In this document: positions 11,175-22,644 of the stretch, piece by piece
How positions within the stretch are numbered: position 1 is the stretch's first letter
Layout: each line of letters opens with the position of its first letter
Notes under the pieces: generated by a model
The model's database searches: none
What the model was told of the DNA's origin: nothing
What the model saw: the letters and a program-made list of their open reading frames with translations, nothing else
Position numbers and translations under genes: made by a program
Assembly: GCF_023973825.1 (NCBI RefSeq)
Contig: NC_090116.1
Coordinates: 434,001-498,000 of the forward strand
Direction: 5' to 3'
Length of the DNA stretch: 64,000 nucleotides
DNA from: Plasmodium brasilianum
Lineage: Eukaryota > Apicomplexa > Aconoidasida > Haemosporida > Plasmodiidae

Positions 11175-11498
11175 TTAGTACACATCCTTAGAACTATCCT
11201 TTTTTTGTTTTTTCTGTGTTTTCTTTTTTTCTCTGCTTAATTTCTTTCTTATGGTCCCTCCTCTATCTCTTCTCATTTCGTACGTAATTTTATTCCTGTT
11301 TTTCGTAAAGAGCTTTATAAAGGATTCATTAAAAAAATAAAAACCATGACTAGTTGAGAAGATTTCAGTCTTTATCGCATTATCAACAAAAGGGGCATCA
11401 TTACACCATTTTTTTCCCTTTATTATATTCCCTTTTTTTAAAAAAATATTCCCCAGGTTACTTACTGTTTTAATACGTGTCTTTAAATGGATATACAT
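11175..11498 (-). CDS. Small basic protein, possible organellar ribosomal protein L27-like
   Basis: This is a 107-residue frame from ATG 11498 (MYIHLKTRIKTV). Its composition is unlike the surrounding repeat-derived frames. It contains GNIFLKKGNIIKGKKW, then FSTSHGFYFF, then a strongly basic tail. The spacing GN-I-I-K-G-K-K-W followed by a hydrophobic ST-x-G-x-x-x-F block recalls bacterial or mitochondrial ribosomal L27, where GxII-R-Q-R-GTKW-H is followed by a TLFA-GxVxF strand. The conserved His and Gly core of L27 is not obvious, so this is a suggestion only. A first exon with a targeting sequence may be missing upstream. It could also be a lineage-specific protein. Confidence 0.5.
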   Translation of the reverse strand: MYIHLKTRIKTVSNLGNIFLKKGNIIKGKKWCNDAPFVDNAIKTEIFSTSHGFYFFNESFIKLFTKNRNKITYEMRRDRGGTIRKKLSREKKKTQKKQKKDSSKDVY

Positions 11499-11559
11499 TA
11501 TTGAATAATTTTGTATGAGCAACTTATACGTTCCACATTTTACACTCTACACTCTACAT

Positions 11560-11591
<32 letters not shown>

Positions 11592-14043
11592 CTTTGCACT
11601 CCAATTATTATATATATGTGAAAATTAATTTTCCAGTAGCTACAGTGTGGCTAACCAATTATAAAACATGGTTTCGTTAAAAAAAATTAAAATAAAAAAA
11701 TATTCTTTTTTATTTAAATGTTTCTTATTACGAATAAAAAATTTAATCTCCTCTTTTTTTTTTCTTTCAATTTATTATATATTTATAAATAATATATTAT
11801 ATACATAAAAACGTGTATATATATATGCACATATGATCCCTTGTTAAAATAAGGAAAAAACATCCGATATAGAAGAAGCTTTTATAACAGAGTTACATTA
11901 ATTTTTGGAAGCTCCTTGTACAATTTAAATAAATTGTTTTTGTTTTTGTTTTTTTAAATAAATTAGCCATATTGATTATACACCAAATATTGAGAGATTT
12001 AACTGAACATATTTGGGAATATAAAATAAAAAAAAATAAATAAAAAAATAAAGCGAAACAAATAAAACGCTTTAAGCTAAATTGGGTTCCTTATTAAAAC
12101 CAAAATAAACAGCAGCATAAAATAAAAACGTGTTCTCAAAGTTATACATGTACGTAAATGTATGTACGTATGTATATATATAGGTATGTACGTATGTATA
12201 TATATATGAATGTACGTATGTTTGTATGTATATGCTGTAACTAAAATGTAGCTATACAAGCTTATTTTTATGCTAATGCAAGTACGTTAATTTACTTTGT
12301 TCTTTGAAATTGCATATTATAATAATTAAAAAAATTAAAAAAAAATATATATAAAATATAATAAAATACAATGACGTATAACAAAACAGGGAAAGTGTTT
12401 ATACATAAGCAACATAATTAAACTTCACACCAGGCACTTTCAGTATTGTTATTTCGCATAAATTTTCTCGCCTTTTTTTAAATTTTGAAAATTTATTTTT
12501 TGTTTAATTATATGTCATATAATTGTACATGTATGTATGTATTCATGTATGTATGTATTCATGTATGTATGTATATATGTATGAATGTATGTATGCATGT
12601 ATGTATGTATGTATGCATGAATGTATGTATGCATGTATGTATGTATGTATGTATGCATGTATGTATGTATGCATATATATATATGTAAGCTTTGCAAATG
12701 ATCATGCTTCTTCATTTTGAGTAAGCAGGGGTACACAATTTCATGCATTCATTATGCGGACATTGATGTTTTACTGTTATAGCTTTATATGTTAAGACGT
12801 ATGCAGTTATACTTATTTACTTGCAAATCTATGCATTTTCTCAGTAATGTAAAAATACATTTGAAGGTATTTTCAATGCATTATTACCTTTTTTATTTGA
12901 AAAATGTACATCCAATTTTGGTACGCCAAAATAATATTTGTACACGATGTGCTCATATGTACATATATGTATATATATATATGAATATATATGTACGTAT
13001 ATATAATTATGTATATATATATATACATACAATACTGTTAATACATTTTTTAGTGAAAGCTTGACACACTTTTTTTCCCTCCATACTAAGGAATTTGTAT
13101 GTTTAATTATATTTTCTTCTTCTTAGAATGTGATATAATTTATGCACAATGAACTAGAGCTTATACGCGGATGTATGTTTGTAAGATTTTATGTGTGTGT
13201 ACGCGTATGTTTGTATATATTTACACATTTTTTCATCCTTTTAAAAGAATTAAACGAACCTTATACATTCAAGACAATGCAGGTATATGAAATGAGAAAA
13301 TTAAAAAATTATACCCCTTCTTAATTTTATTATATTTACGAATTTGCAAAATTGTTTTTTAATAATTTATTAATTGCATATACGTGCAGTGAAAGACAGT
13401 ACTTTAATAATAATCTTGCTTGTGCAAAGCTGTTGTATAATAACATTAATTTTTTTACATTTGTGAATCTTCGCAAAAACATGTTCGAAAATATATGTAT
13501 CTATATTTTAAATAAATAAATAATTAAATAAATATATAAATATAATTATATATATATATATTATATATATATATATATATACATATATCGTTACGTTGAT
13601 CTATGTTTATATGTGAACTTATTCATTATACCCCCCCCTCTTAAATATTATGTAACCTATATATATGTATATATACTACAGCACACTAAACGAATAACTA
13701 AAACTAGACGCAGACAAGAGCTGTCAGCATATTTCATTTAAATATGGAATTTATTTTTTATCATTTGAACATTATACTTATGTATGATATTTGTTTAATT
13801 TTTAAATAAATTAAATATATGTTTATAAATTCAGGTAAGTATGATACCTTAATTTATAAAAACAAAAAGGTAAAAAGAGAAAAAAAAAATGTCATAATTA
13901 AAAAATAAAATAAAAAGGCGTAAATTTATTATGAACTAGCAATAATAAATCAAAAAAAAAAAAAAAATTAAATTAATATTTATAAGCATATAAGGTAAAA
14001 TAAAATAAAAAAAAAAAAAAAATTATTTAGATTAACTCCCAAA
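11499..14043. other. Intergenic, repeat-rich; possible stray exons only
   Basis: This 2.5-kb stretch holds a T tract at about 11564-11591, (ATGT)n arrays, (TA)n near 13545-13580 and poly(A) runs just ahead of the carrier start. Between 12830 and 13325 a few pieces look exon-like, with a TTTTAAAAG acceptor before GAATTAAACGAACC and several GTAT donors. I could not join them into an open frame. No gene is called. Confidence 0.45.
12525..12675. repeat. (ATGT)n / (ATGC) tetranucleotide array
   Basis: The stretch is about 150 bp of TATG units with scattered TATGCATG and TATTCATG variants. It gives long Cys/Tyr/Met/Val frames on both strands that are artefacts of the repeat. Confidence 0.9.
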
Positions 14044-15832
14044 ATGGAAAAAAGAACAATCAATGTTCAAAACATAGTATACAGTAGTACAGTATCAAGT
14101 AAGCAATAAATTAAACATTTTTACAATATCGCCCAAATAAAAAAAGATAAATAATGGGGAAACTTAATAAAATGATCCATATGTATATGAATATATGCAT
14201 AAATAAAATTGCGCATATAAAAGTGTGTGTACATAAATGAATGCCCATAAAAATGTATTGCTATAAAAATGTATGTATATATAAATGCATGAGTATATAA
14301 ATGTATGTATATATAAATGCATAAGTATATAAATGTATGTATATATAAATGCATGAGTATATAAATGAATGTACATATATATGTGTGTGTATATACAAAT
14401 ACACGTATGCACACACATATATACATATGCAACTATCACATACATTTATTTTTTACCCTCTCCCCCTTTTGAAGGTGTTTTTGTTAGTATTATATGCACA
14501 CCTCTTGACGTAATAAAAAACTACATACAATATAATAGTAACATCAGCTTTGACAAAAAGTATATTTTAAAAAAAATTACAAAAAAGAAGAAAAATAGGT
14601 TGCTGAAATTTAACTCTTTTTATTATCGAACTTTTAAAAACATTTATAACAACTATGGGATCAAGGCAATTTATAGGGGTAACACGAAAGAACGCAATAA
14701 TGTTAATATATGTTAATATGTATATATATATATATATTTTTTTTATTTTATTATTTTTTTTTTTTTTTCACGCACACGAGTATATGAATTTCGGTTCAAA
14801 CTGGTATATATGTCCATAATTCTTGAGAATTTTTTTTCCTTTTTTGTGTTTATTTCGATTAAATTTTTCCAAAATGGACATATATGTGTATATAATTTTT
14901 TTTTTTTTTTTTTTTTTTTTTTGCTTTCCATTGTTCTCTTTTGAGCAGGCCTTATTTCAACGATGAACCTGTACGTAATAAACAACACTTTATTTTTTTA
15001 TGTATATGAAGAATTAAAAGAAAAAGGAATTCCATGTTACTTAAGCGCTACAATTTCTAGATTTTTTTCCATAATAATTACATCACCATTAGAATTATAC
15101 AGAACAAATGTTCAGGCAAATGTTTGCAATAATCATAAAGTAAGTATATTTGATATATTTAAATCGAAACAAAATAGAAAAATAAAAATAAATTTGTATA
15201 AAGGTATCACTTCAACACTTGTAAGAGACATCCCATTTTCAGCTATATATTGGTCACTTAACGAATATTTAGTTAGTTATATAAAAAAAAAAGATTCTGA
15301 ATATGAAAGGCGGAAAAAAATTATTAAAAAATTTTTGTACCCATTTATTTGTGGATGTCTTAGTAGCACAATAACTACTTTTATAACACATCCTTTGGAT
15401 ATAATCAAAACGAACATGCAAGCAAGATGTATTGATATTATTCATAAAAGTGATTTTGATTATAGAAAAATTAAAAATTATGATGCATGTCAAAGAGGTC
15501 GAACAAGTAATTTTTATAATATTTGTCAAAATAATTTATATAATAATAAATATATATATGATGTTAAAGTGAATAATTATGCTCATAATAATCATAGGAC
15601 TATTTATTATAAATATGGATCTACTAAGTATGGTTCGAATACTTATAGTTATAAATATTATAACTATTTTAAATTAACAAATAACTATAACTATAACATT
15701 TTCTCAGTTGCTAAAATTATATTTAAAAAGAACGGATTTAAAGGTTTTTATATAGGTATTTTTCCAAGACTGGTAAAAATTGTACCTACCTGTGCAATTC
15801 TTTTTTCAACATATCATTACTTCAATTATTGA
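14044..15832 (+). CDS. MTM1: Mitochondrial carrier, SLC25A39/40 (Mtm1) type, three exons
   Basis: The exons are 14044-14098, 14475-14678 and 14949-15832, all joined in phase 1, giving 380 residues. Donors are GTAAGC and GTAACA; acceptors are TTTTGAAG and TTGAGCAG. The protein has the three carrier signatures: PLDVIK near residue 28, PLELYRT near 133 and PLDIIKT near 235. It matches the SLC25A39/40 branch in LVRDIPFSAIYW (near 177-188) and in the C-terminal RLVKIVPTCAILFSTYHYF. That branch includes yeast Mtm1 and the animal mitochondrial glutathione importer, linked to manganese and iron-sulfur homeostasis. It should sit in the inner mitochondrial membrane. An Asn/Tyr-rich insertion of about 70 residues lies between the third signature and the last helix pair. 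The first exon, MEKRTINVQNIVYSSTVS, supplies the start of helix 1. Confidence 0.92.
14281..14376. repeat. 32-bp tandem repeat in intron 1 of the carrier gene
   Basis: A unit beginning ATAAATGCATGAGTATATAA starts at 14281, 14313 and 14345, a 32-bp period with one or two changes per copy. Related, less regular copies lie just upstream. It is inside the first intron (14099-14474). Confidence 0.8.
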
Positions 15833-16173
15833 TTGTTTTGGCTATTACGATTTTTGCCCTTTCTCTTTATACACACGCCCCCTCGATTTTTGTCACATCA
15901 ACATTTACTTCATTGACCAATTTACATTCATCATCATTATTATTATTATTATCACTACTACTATTGCTGCTGCGGCTGTTGCAGTTACTACCATTACTGC
16001 TGTCAGTATTATTATTTATTTTTTATTCTTATTATTTCCTTTTAATTTTATTTATTGTTATCTATTTTTTTTTTTTTTTTTCATTTCCACTGCGCATATT
16101 TTAAATATTAATAAACTGTATTTATCAGTTGTTACAAAAATTACACATTCAATTTGATTTATTTATATATGTA

Positions 16174-16211
<38 letters not shown>

Positions 16212-17095
16212 TTTTTGTCAATTTTTAATTTTATGCGTCTGTATAAACGGTATTATGTTCACACATACGTATATATATATATAGTTATATATATGTATAT
16301 ATACAATAGCTATATGAAGAACAAAAAGAGAAAAAAATATTATGAAAAAATATAATTAACTCCTTTTTACTCTGTTTGAAGTTTATTTTAAAACCATTTT
16401 TCTAAAAAAAGAAAAAAAAAAAAAAGAAAATAAGGATAAAAAATGCATAAAAAAACGCATAATAAACACAAAAATATAAAACTGAATTTCAATTAGAGAT
16501 TTGTATATTTCAATAAAATATACCGTCAGCACCTACTTATTCAAAAGTAAAAGTAACTGCTCATCAAAATGCTATTACCTTTTGAGCAAATATTATCAAA
16601 ATTTTATATGAGAAATTTAAAAAATTTACACTTATAATTTGTTTATTTATTATATTCTACCTACGTATATGTTGCTGAAATTCTTACGCTTACCAAAAAT
16701 GTGTGTATAAGTATGTACGACATTTGATTGCCTTAAACTATTAATCTATAGTATTCTTTTTTTTTTTTTTTTTTTAAGTCGTACTTCGAAATATTTGGAA
16801 AAAAAAAAAATATTTAAAATTTAATAAAAAATTTATATTATTAATTCACTATTAAGCTTTCTTTTTTTTCTTTTTTTATTTAATTTTTTTAATTTTTTTT
16901 TTTTTATCTCTTTATATGCATGCATGTTTCAAAAATAAGACTGAATTGATATTATCGAAAAAATCTGTTGTAGTTGCTTTTTTCCCGCCCTACTTGGTCT
17001 CCTTATTTTGTTTTATTTATTTATTAATTTATATATTTATTTATTTATTTATATATTTGTATATTTATTTATATATTTGTATATTTATTTATATA

Positions 17096-17126
<31 letters not shown>

Positions 17127-18523
17127 TTTTTGGCATATGGAAGAAAAATTAAAAAGAAGAAAAAAAATTACATAAAACATAATAAAAAATAATACAATGT
17201 AATATAACAAAATACAACATAACGCGACATAATGTAACACAAAGTGATAAAATTAACCATAATCTGGTGAACAGTCTTTTTATGGGAAGTTTTAAAATAT
17301 ATCAAGTGTGTGTAATTTCGCTGTAAAAGGCTGTAGATGAGAAAAAAAAAAAAAGAAAAAGAAATCTCTTTTTCCTTTTTATTACATGCTTGTACACATA
17401 AAACAACATATCCATAAATATATATATATATATATATATATTTTTATACCAAAATATGAAATTTTAACTGCTTTTAATTTTTCCCATTTTGTAGAGTATT
17501 CATTTCGTTTATTCTCATCCTTTTCGTTACATATATGTTAAATTTATATATATACATATACATTACTTGATATGTACGACATATTATTCAGAAAAGTATT
17601 TTGCCTTAAATTTACTTTTATTGTGACACATTAAAATTCAATTTTTTTATTTTTACGTACACACTTAAAAAGTATATATATGTGTATGAATATTGGTACA
17701 CGTCATTTATATAATGCACATATACGTTCATAATGTATATAATACATTTATAATATGATTTCTCACCCATTGTAAACAATGAGTGAAATCATATCTTCCT
17801 ATTCAACAAAATAAAAACCTAAGCATATATATCTTTCATTTTATTTATTTATTTATTTATTTATTTTTTTTTTTGTATGAAGTGTGTTTAAAACAGCATA
17901 TACTTTTACATTTTCATATAGATGAAAATGAAACACACATTTATTCTATACAAATACGAACTCATTAAAACTCATTAACAAAAAATGTGAAGCTCATTCT
18001 GCATATATTTTTGCATTTGCGCTATTTTACATATACAACATTTTACATGATTCATGTATTTCTATATAAGTCTATTTTTTTCTCTTGTCTGTATTATATT
18101 TAATTTAAATATTAATGGCATTTTCACTTTGTTGTTCACTCTTAAAAGTATGTGGAAATTATTTTTTTTTTTTTAGTGTAACAAAATACATAAATAAGTA
18201 CTGTTTTTTTTTTTTCTTGTTATTTTTATTCTGATTAAGTTTAATCGACCATGTAGATTAAATCTATTGGTTTATTTTAATTTCACATTTTTTCTAAACG
18301 CATAAAATGATTCACAGTTATAGGTTGAGAAACCTCTTAGTTATTTCGTTTTTTTACAACTAGGAAAAACTGCCAAGTGTACACACCTTATTTATAACTG
18401 TACATATGTCTGTACATATATGTACATGCCTACTTCTTTAAATATATAAGTCTTATCATTTTTTACATGTACATATTTTCTAAGGCATAAAAGGAAAACC
18501 TTCCTTGGCTTTATTGAATTAGT

Positions 18524-18561
<38 letters not shown>

Positions 18562-18912
18562 CATTTTTTCTATGTTTGTTTATCTAAAAAAATACTGCAC
18601 GTACTCCTATAATTTTGTAAACAAATGTGCAAGTGTGCCTTTATATATATATAGATAGTTATAGACAGATAAATAGATAGATAGATATATGGATATAGAT
18701 ATAGATATTTTTTTTTTGTTTTTGCTATAAAGAAAAATACATTTTAAAGACAGTCGCTATATTAGGTTAAGAAGTATACATACGTTTGCACGCACAAGAA
18801 TATATATATACATACATTCATACGTACGTTCATACATTCATACGTACGTTCATACATACATACGTACATTCATGCTTACACACGTACATACATCCACGCA
18901 ACTAGCAAAAGC
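15833..18912. other. 3-kb intergenic region, no gene seen
   Basis: The stretch lies between two same-strand genes. It contains (ATT/CTG)-type triplet DNA at 15925-16010, a T tract of about 32 bases at 16179-16210, TTTA repeats at 17015-17120 and 17840-17866, (TA)n at 18528-18558, and ACATTCATACGT repeats just ahead of the next start (18800-18890). Frames are short and low in complexity. It should include the promoter and 5' UTR of the zinc-finger gene. Confidence 0.55.
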
Positions 18913-21900
18913 ATGCAAATGAATGGTATCATGATGGACGTGCTAAAGTACACTAGTAAGTGCCCTATCGACGAAAAGGAAGAAGAAAAAAAAAATCGTT
19001 GTCGTGAGTTCATAAATGAGGACATATTTGTTTATAGATGTAATATATGCCTGTTTGTATTTACTTGTGTGCATTCGTTTGCTAGCCATATAATAAGTGA
19101 AAACCACAGAGTTAAACAGTTGGACGCATTGAAAAAAGAGAAATATTTCAATTGTTTGAGATGTAAATATATCTGTCTTAGTATAGCTAAAATAATAAAA
19201 CATATAGAATTGTATAATCATGGCCATAATATTTTGAAAAAAATTAAAAAAAAAATGGTCTACACTGGTACAGTTACCTGTACATGCAAGGTAAAATGTT
19301 ACAGTTCTTTTTCACAAAATGACAATTATGCAAGTGTGGAAGATGTACTATTGAATGAAAATAATAATCCTTTAAATTTAAAAAAAAAAGAAAAACAGAA
19401 AAATTGGTATGAGTACCTTAATTTCCTACAAAACTCTGCTAACCGTAATGAAGATGAACGAGAAGAATCATCAAAAGGGCATGTTGTCACTGGGACAACA
19501 AACAATGATATCAAGAATTCTTTTATTCAAAAATGGAACCATGCCAAGCAAGAAGAAATTACGAACGAATTTGCGAATAAATATATGAACACATCTCTGA
19601 ACCGATTTTCAGGAAATTATTACACAAAATTGGGATGTTCAAATATTTTACAAAACGGTTCTTCACCTTCTTTTTACCAAAACAGTTGTAATGATAGTGC
19701 TGCTATCACCTGGGGCAGTTCACACGGTAGTAGCTGCCCATATAGCAGTAATGTACACGAAAACAGAGGGGTTAACGACGCCTACCCCATCAGGAATCCC
19801 TCTGGAGGTGAGTACCACCAGGTGGGAGAGATAAAAGAACTTAAGCCTATTTGTAACGATATGGAAAAAATAAAAGAATTCAATACTATGTTACTAAATA
19901 TAGAAAATTTCGAAAAGGAAAAGAGTGTAGATAATTCTAATAGAGATATAAAAAAAGAAAATTTGTTATTATATATATATGAAAATAATTATGATTTGAA
20001 TAATGTAAAAAATTATCAATCTTATACTTATGAAACTTATAATAGCGAAAAAAGATGTGATAATATAAAAGAAGACACAGAGGAAGAATTCCATTTATTC
20101 AATCATGATTTATTATATAAACATAACAATTGTTCTGGAGAAAATTATGACCAGTTCATAAATTTAGAGTATAAACCGAATTTTAATTATGACCATAGGG
20201 AAATATGCAAAGAAGTTTATAACAAAATAAACAAAGCGGGATATGAAAATTTCATAAAGGAAAAAAAAGAAAAACTTAAACATGAACAAGTAGGTGATGC
20301 TTTGAGGGGAGATACTATTGATGTGGAGGTGGAGGACAAGGAGAAAGAGATTGACTCGAAGGATTCATATGAAACTTTGGATTGGCAGAGTAATTATTGC
20401 TTGCCTGATAATGTATATTCTAAGACCCAAATGGAGAGTACTGGTAGTAGCAACAGAAGCAGCAATTTTTGCAGTAATGAGGGTATTCCAAAGAATATTC
20501 ATATGAACTATGGCATTTCCATCGATGGAGGAAAAGACAGTCTTGAGGGAATTTTCAGTGGATATTATGCATCAAAAAATAATGTACATATAGAAGAAGG
20601 AGGAAAAGATGAAACGAGTTTATTTTTGAGCTGTGAAAAAAATTGTACTGATGCTGCTACGTTTGATACATTATCTTTTGAGTTAAGGGAAAACAATCCT
20701 GCTGTTAGTAGTCATCATAGGACGAATAATTTTGAGAAGCAGGAGTGTAAAAATATAAGTGAACAAGTTGATATATATAAAGGGGATATACCAAATGAGC
20801 TGTATTTGGAAAAAGATACTATAGATATACTTCCGCGCAAATGCACAGAGGTAGGATTTGCTAACAGTACGGTACGAAAATATTTTTCCGAAAATTTGGA
20901 ACCATGTATATACAATAGTAAAAGCACTAATCCCAATGGTAGGAGCATGAGTGATATGTATATAAACGACAGAAAAGGTTTTGCACTTCCATCTTTTCTT
21001 TTCCCCAGCGATTTTGCAAAGGAGGAAGATAATGAATTAGCAAGAAATAACCTATATATGGAAATAAATAGTGCATATAAAAAACTAACTCATTGTGATG
21101 CCTTCGAAAGTATGTATGGAATGAATTCCTTCGTTATGAATAAAGACATGTATTCATACTTGGATGATGATATGCAACAAATGGATAAAAGTAGGAGTAG
21201 AAGTAGGAGTAGAAGTAGTAGTAGTGGGAATAGTAGCCGGAGCTATGGTAACCATTGTAACTACGTTGGCACAACGAATATTAGTAGTAACAAGATATAC
21301 AATTGGAGTAATGGTAGAGTGCTGGAAGATGGCAATAATTTGGCTAGCGATTTATCAGAGGGTGATAAATGGGTGAAGCATATAAATGAAAAGAAAAATA
21401 GTGCTTTTGAAAAATGGTATCCATATGAAAAATGCGATTTATTAAATAGTTCATTTAATACTGGAATAACTAATAATATGAATTATTCATATAATAATAT
21501 TGCAGAAAATAAATTAGAAAATTCTGAACAGGTCAGTAGAAACAATTTAGGGACCTTGACTAGTACTGATATAGAGCGAATCAAAAATGAAAGAACATAT
21601 GACTTCACAAATTTTAATAAATATAATTATAATATGACAGGACAAGATGTTGATAGAAGTAGTAACTCCATTCTCAACCAAAACAAAGATAACTACAACA
21701 ACAATCATTGTAATAATAGCCTATGTAGTAATTACTTTAACGCTAAAAATTGCATGTGGCAAATGGAGGGACATAAAAGATGTGATAATTACTTGGACAA
21801 AATTTTGGAAAAAAAGGAAATCAAGCAATGGAATTCATTTGAAAGTTTCAATTTGAAAGCGGAAGAAGAGAAGGAAACGATGTATTCTGATGAGAAAAAT

Positions 21901-22644
21901 GCACATTCGTTATTAGCAGGTATGAAACATGGCAACACAGGTTTCACTGGTGAGCAGGGGCATGGAAGTCTACACCGCGTGAGGGAAGAGGGGAACAGTA
22001 ACTGTGATAAAAGCTGGGATAAAAGCTGTGATAGAAGCTGTGATAGAAGCTGTGATAGAAGCTGTGATAGAAGCTGTGATAGAAGCTGTGATAGAAGCTG
22101 TGATAGAAGCTGTGATAGAAGCTGTGATAGAAGCTGTGATAGAAGCTGTGATAGCATAGGCAATAGCACCGGTAACAGTAATGACAATAGCAGTGGAAAT
22201 GACAATGACAGGGTACTCGGAAGAAACGGGATGAACGAAGCGGCAGACCTATACCAGAAAAGGAAATTGTTCATCGAAGAAATAGATGAAATAAAGAAAT
22301 TAATTGAAGAAGAAAGTAAAAGTAGCAAATTAAACTACACAACCATTAATGGTGCCTACGAACAGAGAATTCTAAATACTACTCCCCTTCTTATAGAAAG
22401 AAGTAATTTATTAAAAGGTGAAAAAATAAAACTGCAGAATATTGTCTTTTCAAACAACAAGAATAATGATGAGGTCCATGATTTTTTGCCAAATTTTAAA
22501 TTATTTCGTAAGAGTAATACCGACCATTTTCAAAATCGTAATAATATAAGCACTCCGTTTTATCCAGCAAGTAATACTGCTCCGGATAAGGGAGAATTCT
22601 CTCGTTTTATGTCACATGTTGAAAGGACCCACAACAGATGCTGA
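18913..22644 (+). CDS. C2H2-type zinc-finger protein with Cys-rich tandem repeat, unknown function
   Basis: This is a single 1243-residue frame. Near the N-terminus are two Cys2-His-type units: YRCNICLFVF...SHIISENH (from about residue 41) and FNCLRCKYIC...KHIELYNH (from about residue 78). Each has Cys-x2-Cys and two His at roughly the classical distance, like the U1/JAZ-type fingers of RNA- or DNA-binding proteins. The rest is Asn/Ser-rich with poor complexity, including an SR-type run (RSRSRSRSRSSSSG) near residue 760 and eleven copies of DRSC near residues 1040-1085. A short conserved-looking helix, RKLFIEEIDEIKKLIEEE, lies near residue 1117. I do not recognise a named family. A nuclear RNA-related role is a guess from the fingers and the SR run. 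ATG 18913 is the first ATG; a second ATG follows two codons later. Confidence 0.85.
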   Translation: MQMNGIMMDVLKYTSKCPIDEKEEEKKNRCREFINEDIFVYRCNICLFVFTCVHSFASHIISENHRVKQLDALKKEKYFNCLRCKYICLSIAKIIKHIELYNHGHNILKKIKKKMVYTGTVTCTCKVKCYSSFSQNDNYASVEDVLLNENNNPLNLKKKEKQKNWYEYLNFLQNSANRNEDEREESSKGHVVTGTTNNDIKNSFIQKWNHAKQEEITNEFANKYMNTSLNRFSGNYYTKLGCSNILQNGSSPSFYQNSCNDSAAITWGSSHGSSCPYSSNVHENRGVNDAYPIRNPSGGEYHQVGEIKELKPICNDMEKIKEFNTMLLNIENFEKEKSVDNSNRDIKKENLLLYIYENNYDLNNVKNYQSYTYETYNSEKRCDNIKEDTEEEFHLFNHDLLYKHNNCSGENYDQFINLEYKPNFNYDHREICKEVYNKINKAGYENFIKEKKEKLKHEQVGDALRGDTIDVEVEDKEKEIDSKDSYETLDWQSNYCLPDNVYSKTQMESTGSSNRSSNFCSNEGIPKNIHMNYGISIDGGKDSLEGIFSGYYASKNNVHIEEGGKDETSLFLSCEKNCTDAATFDTLSFELRENNPAVSSHHRTNNFEKQECKNISEQVDIYKGDIPNELYLEKDTIDILPRKCTEVGFANSTVRKYFSENLEPCIYNSKSTNPNGRSMSDMYINDRKGFALPSFLFPSDFAKEEDNELARNNLYMEINSAYKKLTHCDAFESMYGMNSFVMNKDMYSYLDDDMQQMDKSRSRSRSRSSSSGNSSRSYGNHCNYVGTTNISSNKIYNWSNGRVLEDGNNLASDLSEGDKWVKHINEKKNSAFEKWYPYEKCDLLNSSFNTGITNNMNYSYNNIAENKLENSEQVSRNNLGTLTSTDIERIKNERTYDFTNFNKYNYNMTGQDVDRSSNSILNQNKDNYNNNHCNNSLCSNYFNAKNCMWQMEGHKRCDNYLDKILEKKEIKQWNSFESFNLKAEEEKETMYSDEKNAHSLLAGMKHGNTGFTGEQGHGSLHRVREEGNSNCDKSWDKSCDRSCDRSCDRSCDRSCDRSCDRSCDRSCDRSCDRSCDRSCDSIGNSTGNSNDNSSGNDNDRVLGRNGMNEAADLYQKRKLFIEEIDEIKKLIEEESKSSKLNYTTINGAYEQRILNTTPLLIERSNLLKGEKIKLQNIVFSNNKNNDEVHDFLPNFKLFRKSNTDHFQNRNNISTPFYPASNTAPDKGEFSRFMSHVERTHNRC
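22018..22152 (+). repeat. 12-bp coding repeat (Asp-Arg-Ser-Cys)n
   Basis: The unit GATAGAAGCTGT is repeated eleven times with no changes I can see, preceded by two related GATAAAAGCTG(T/G) units. It encodes DRSC repeats, so cysteines fall every fourth residue over about 50 residues. Confidence 0.92.

Noticed and set aside
13125..13325. Exon-like pieces with good acceptors
   Set aside because: All three phases meet stops when joined (for example T plus AA gives TAA), so no gene model could be built.
21789..22328. 179-residue minus-strand Leu/Ser/Gln repeat frame
   Set aside because: It is antisense to the DRSC repeat of the zinc-finger gene; there is no independent support.
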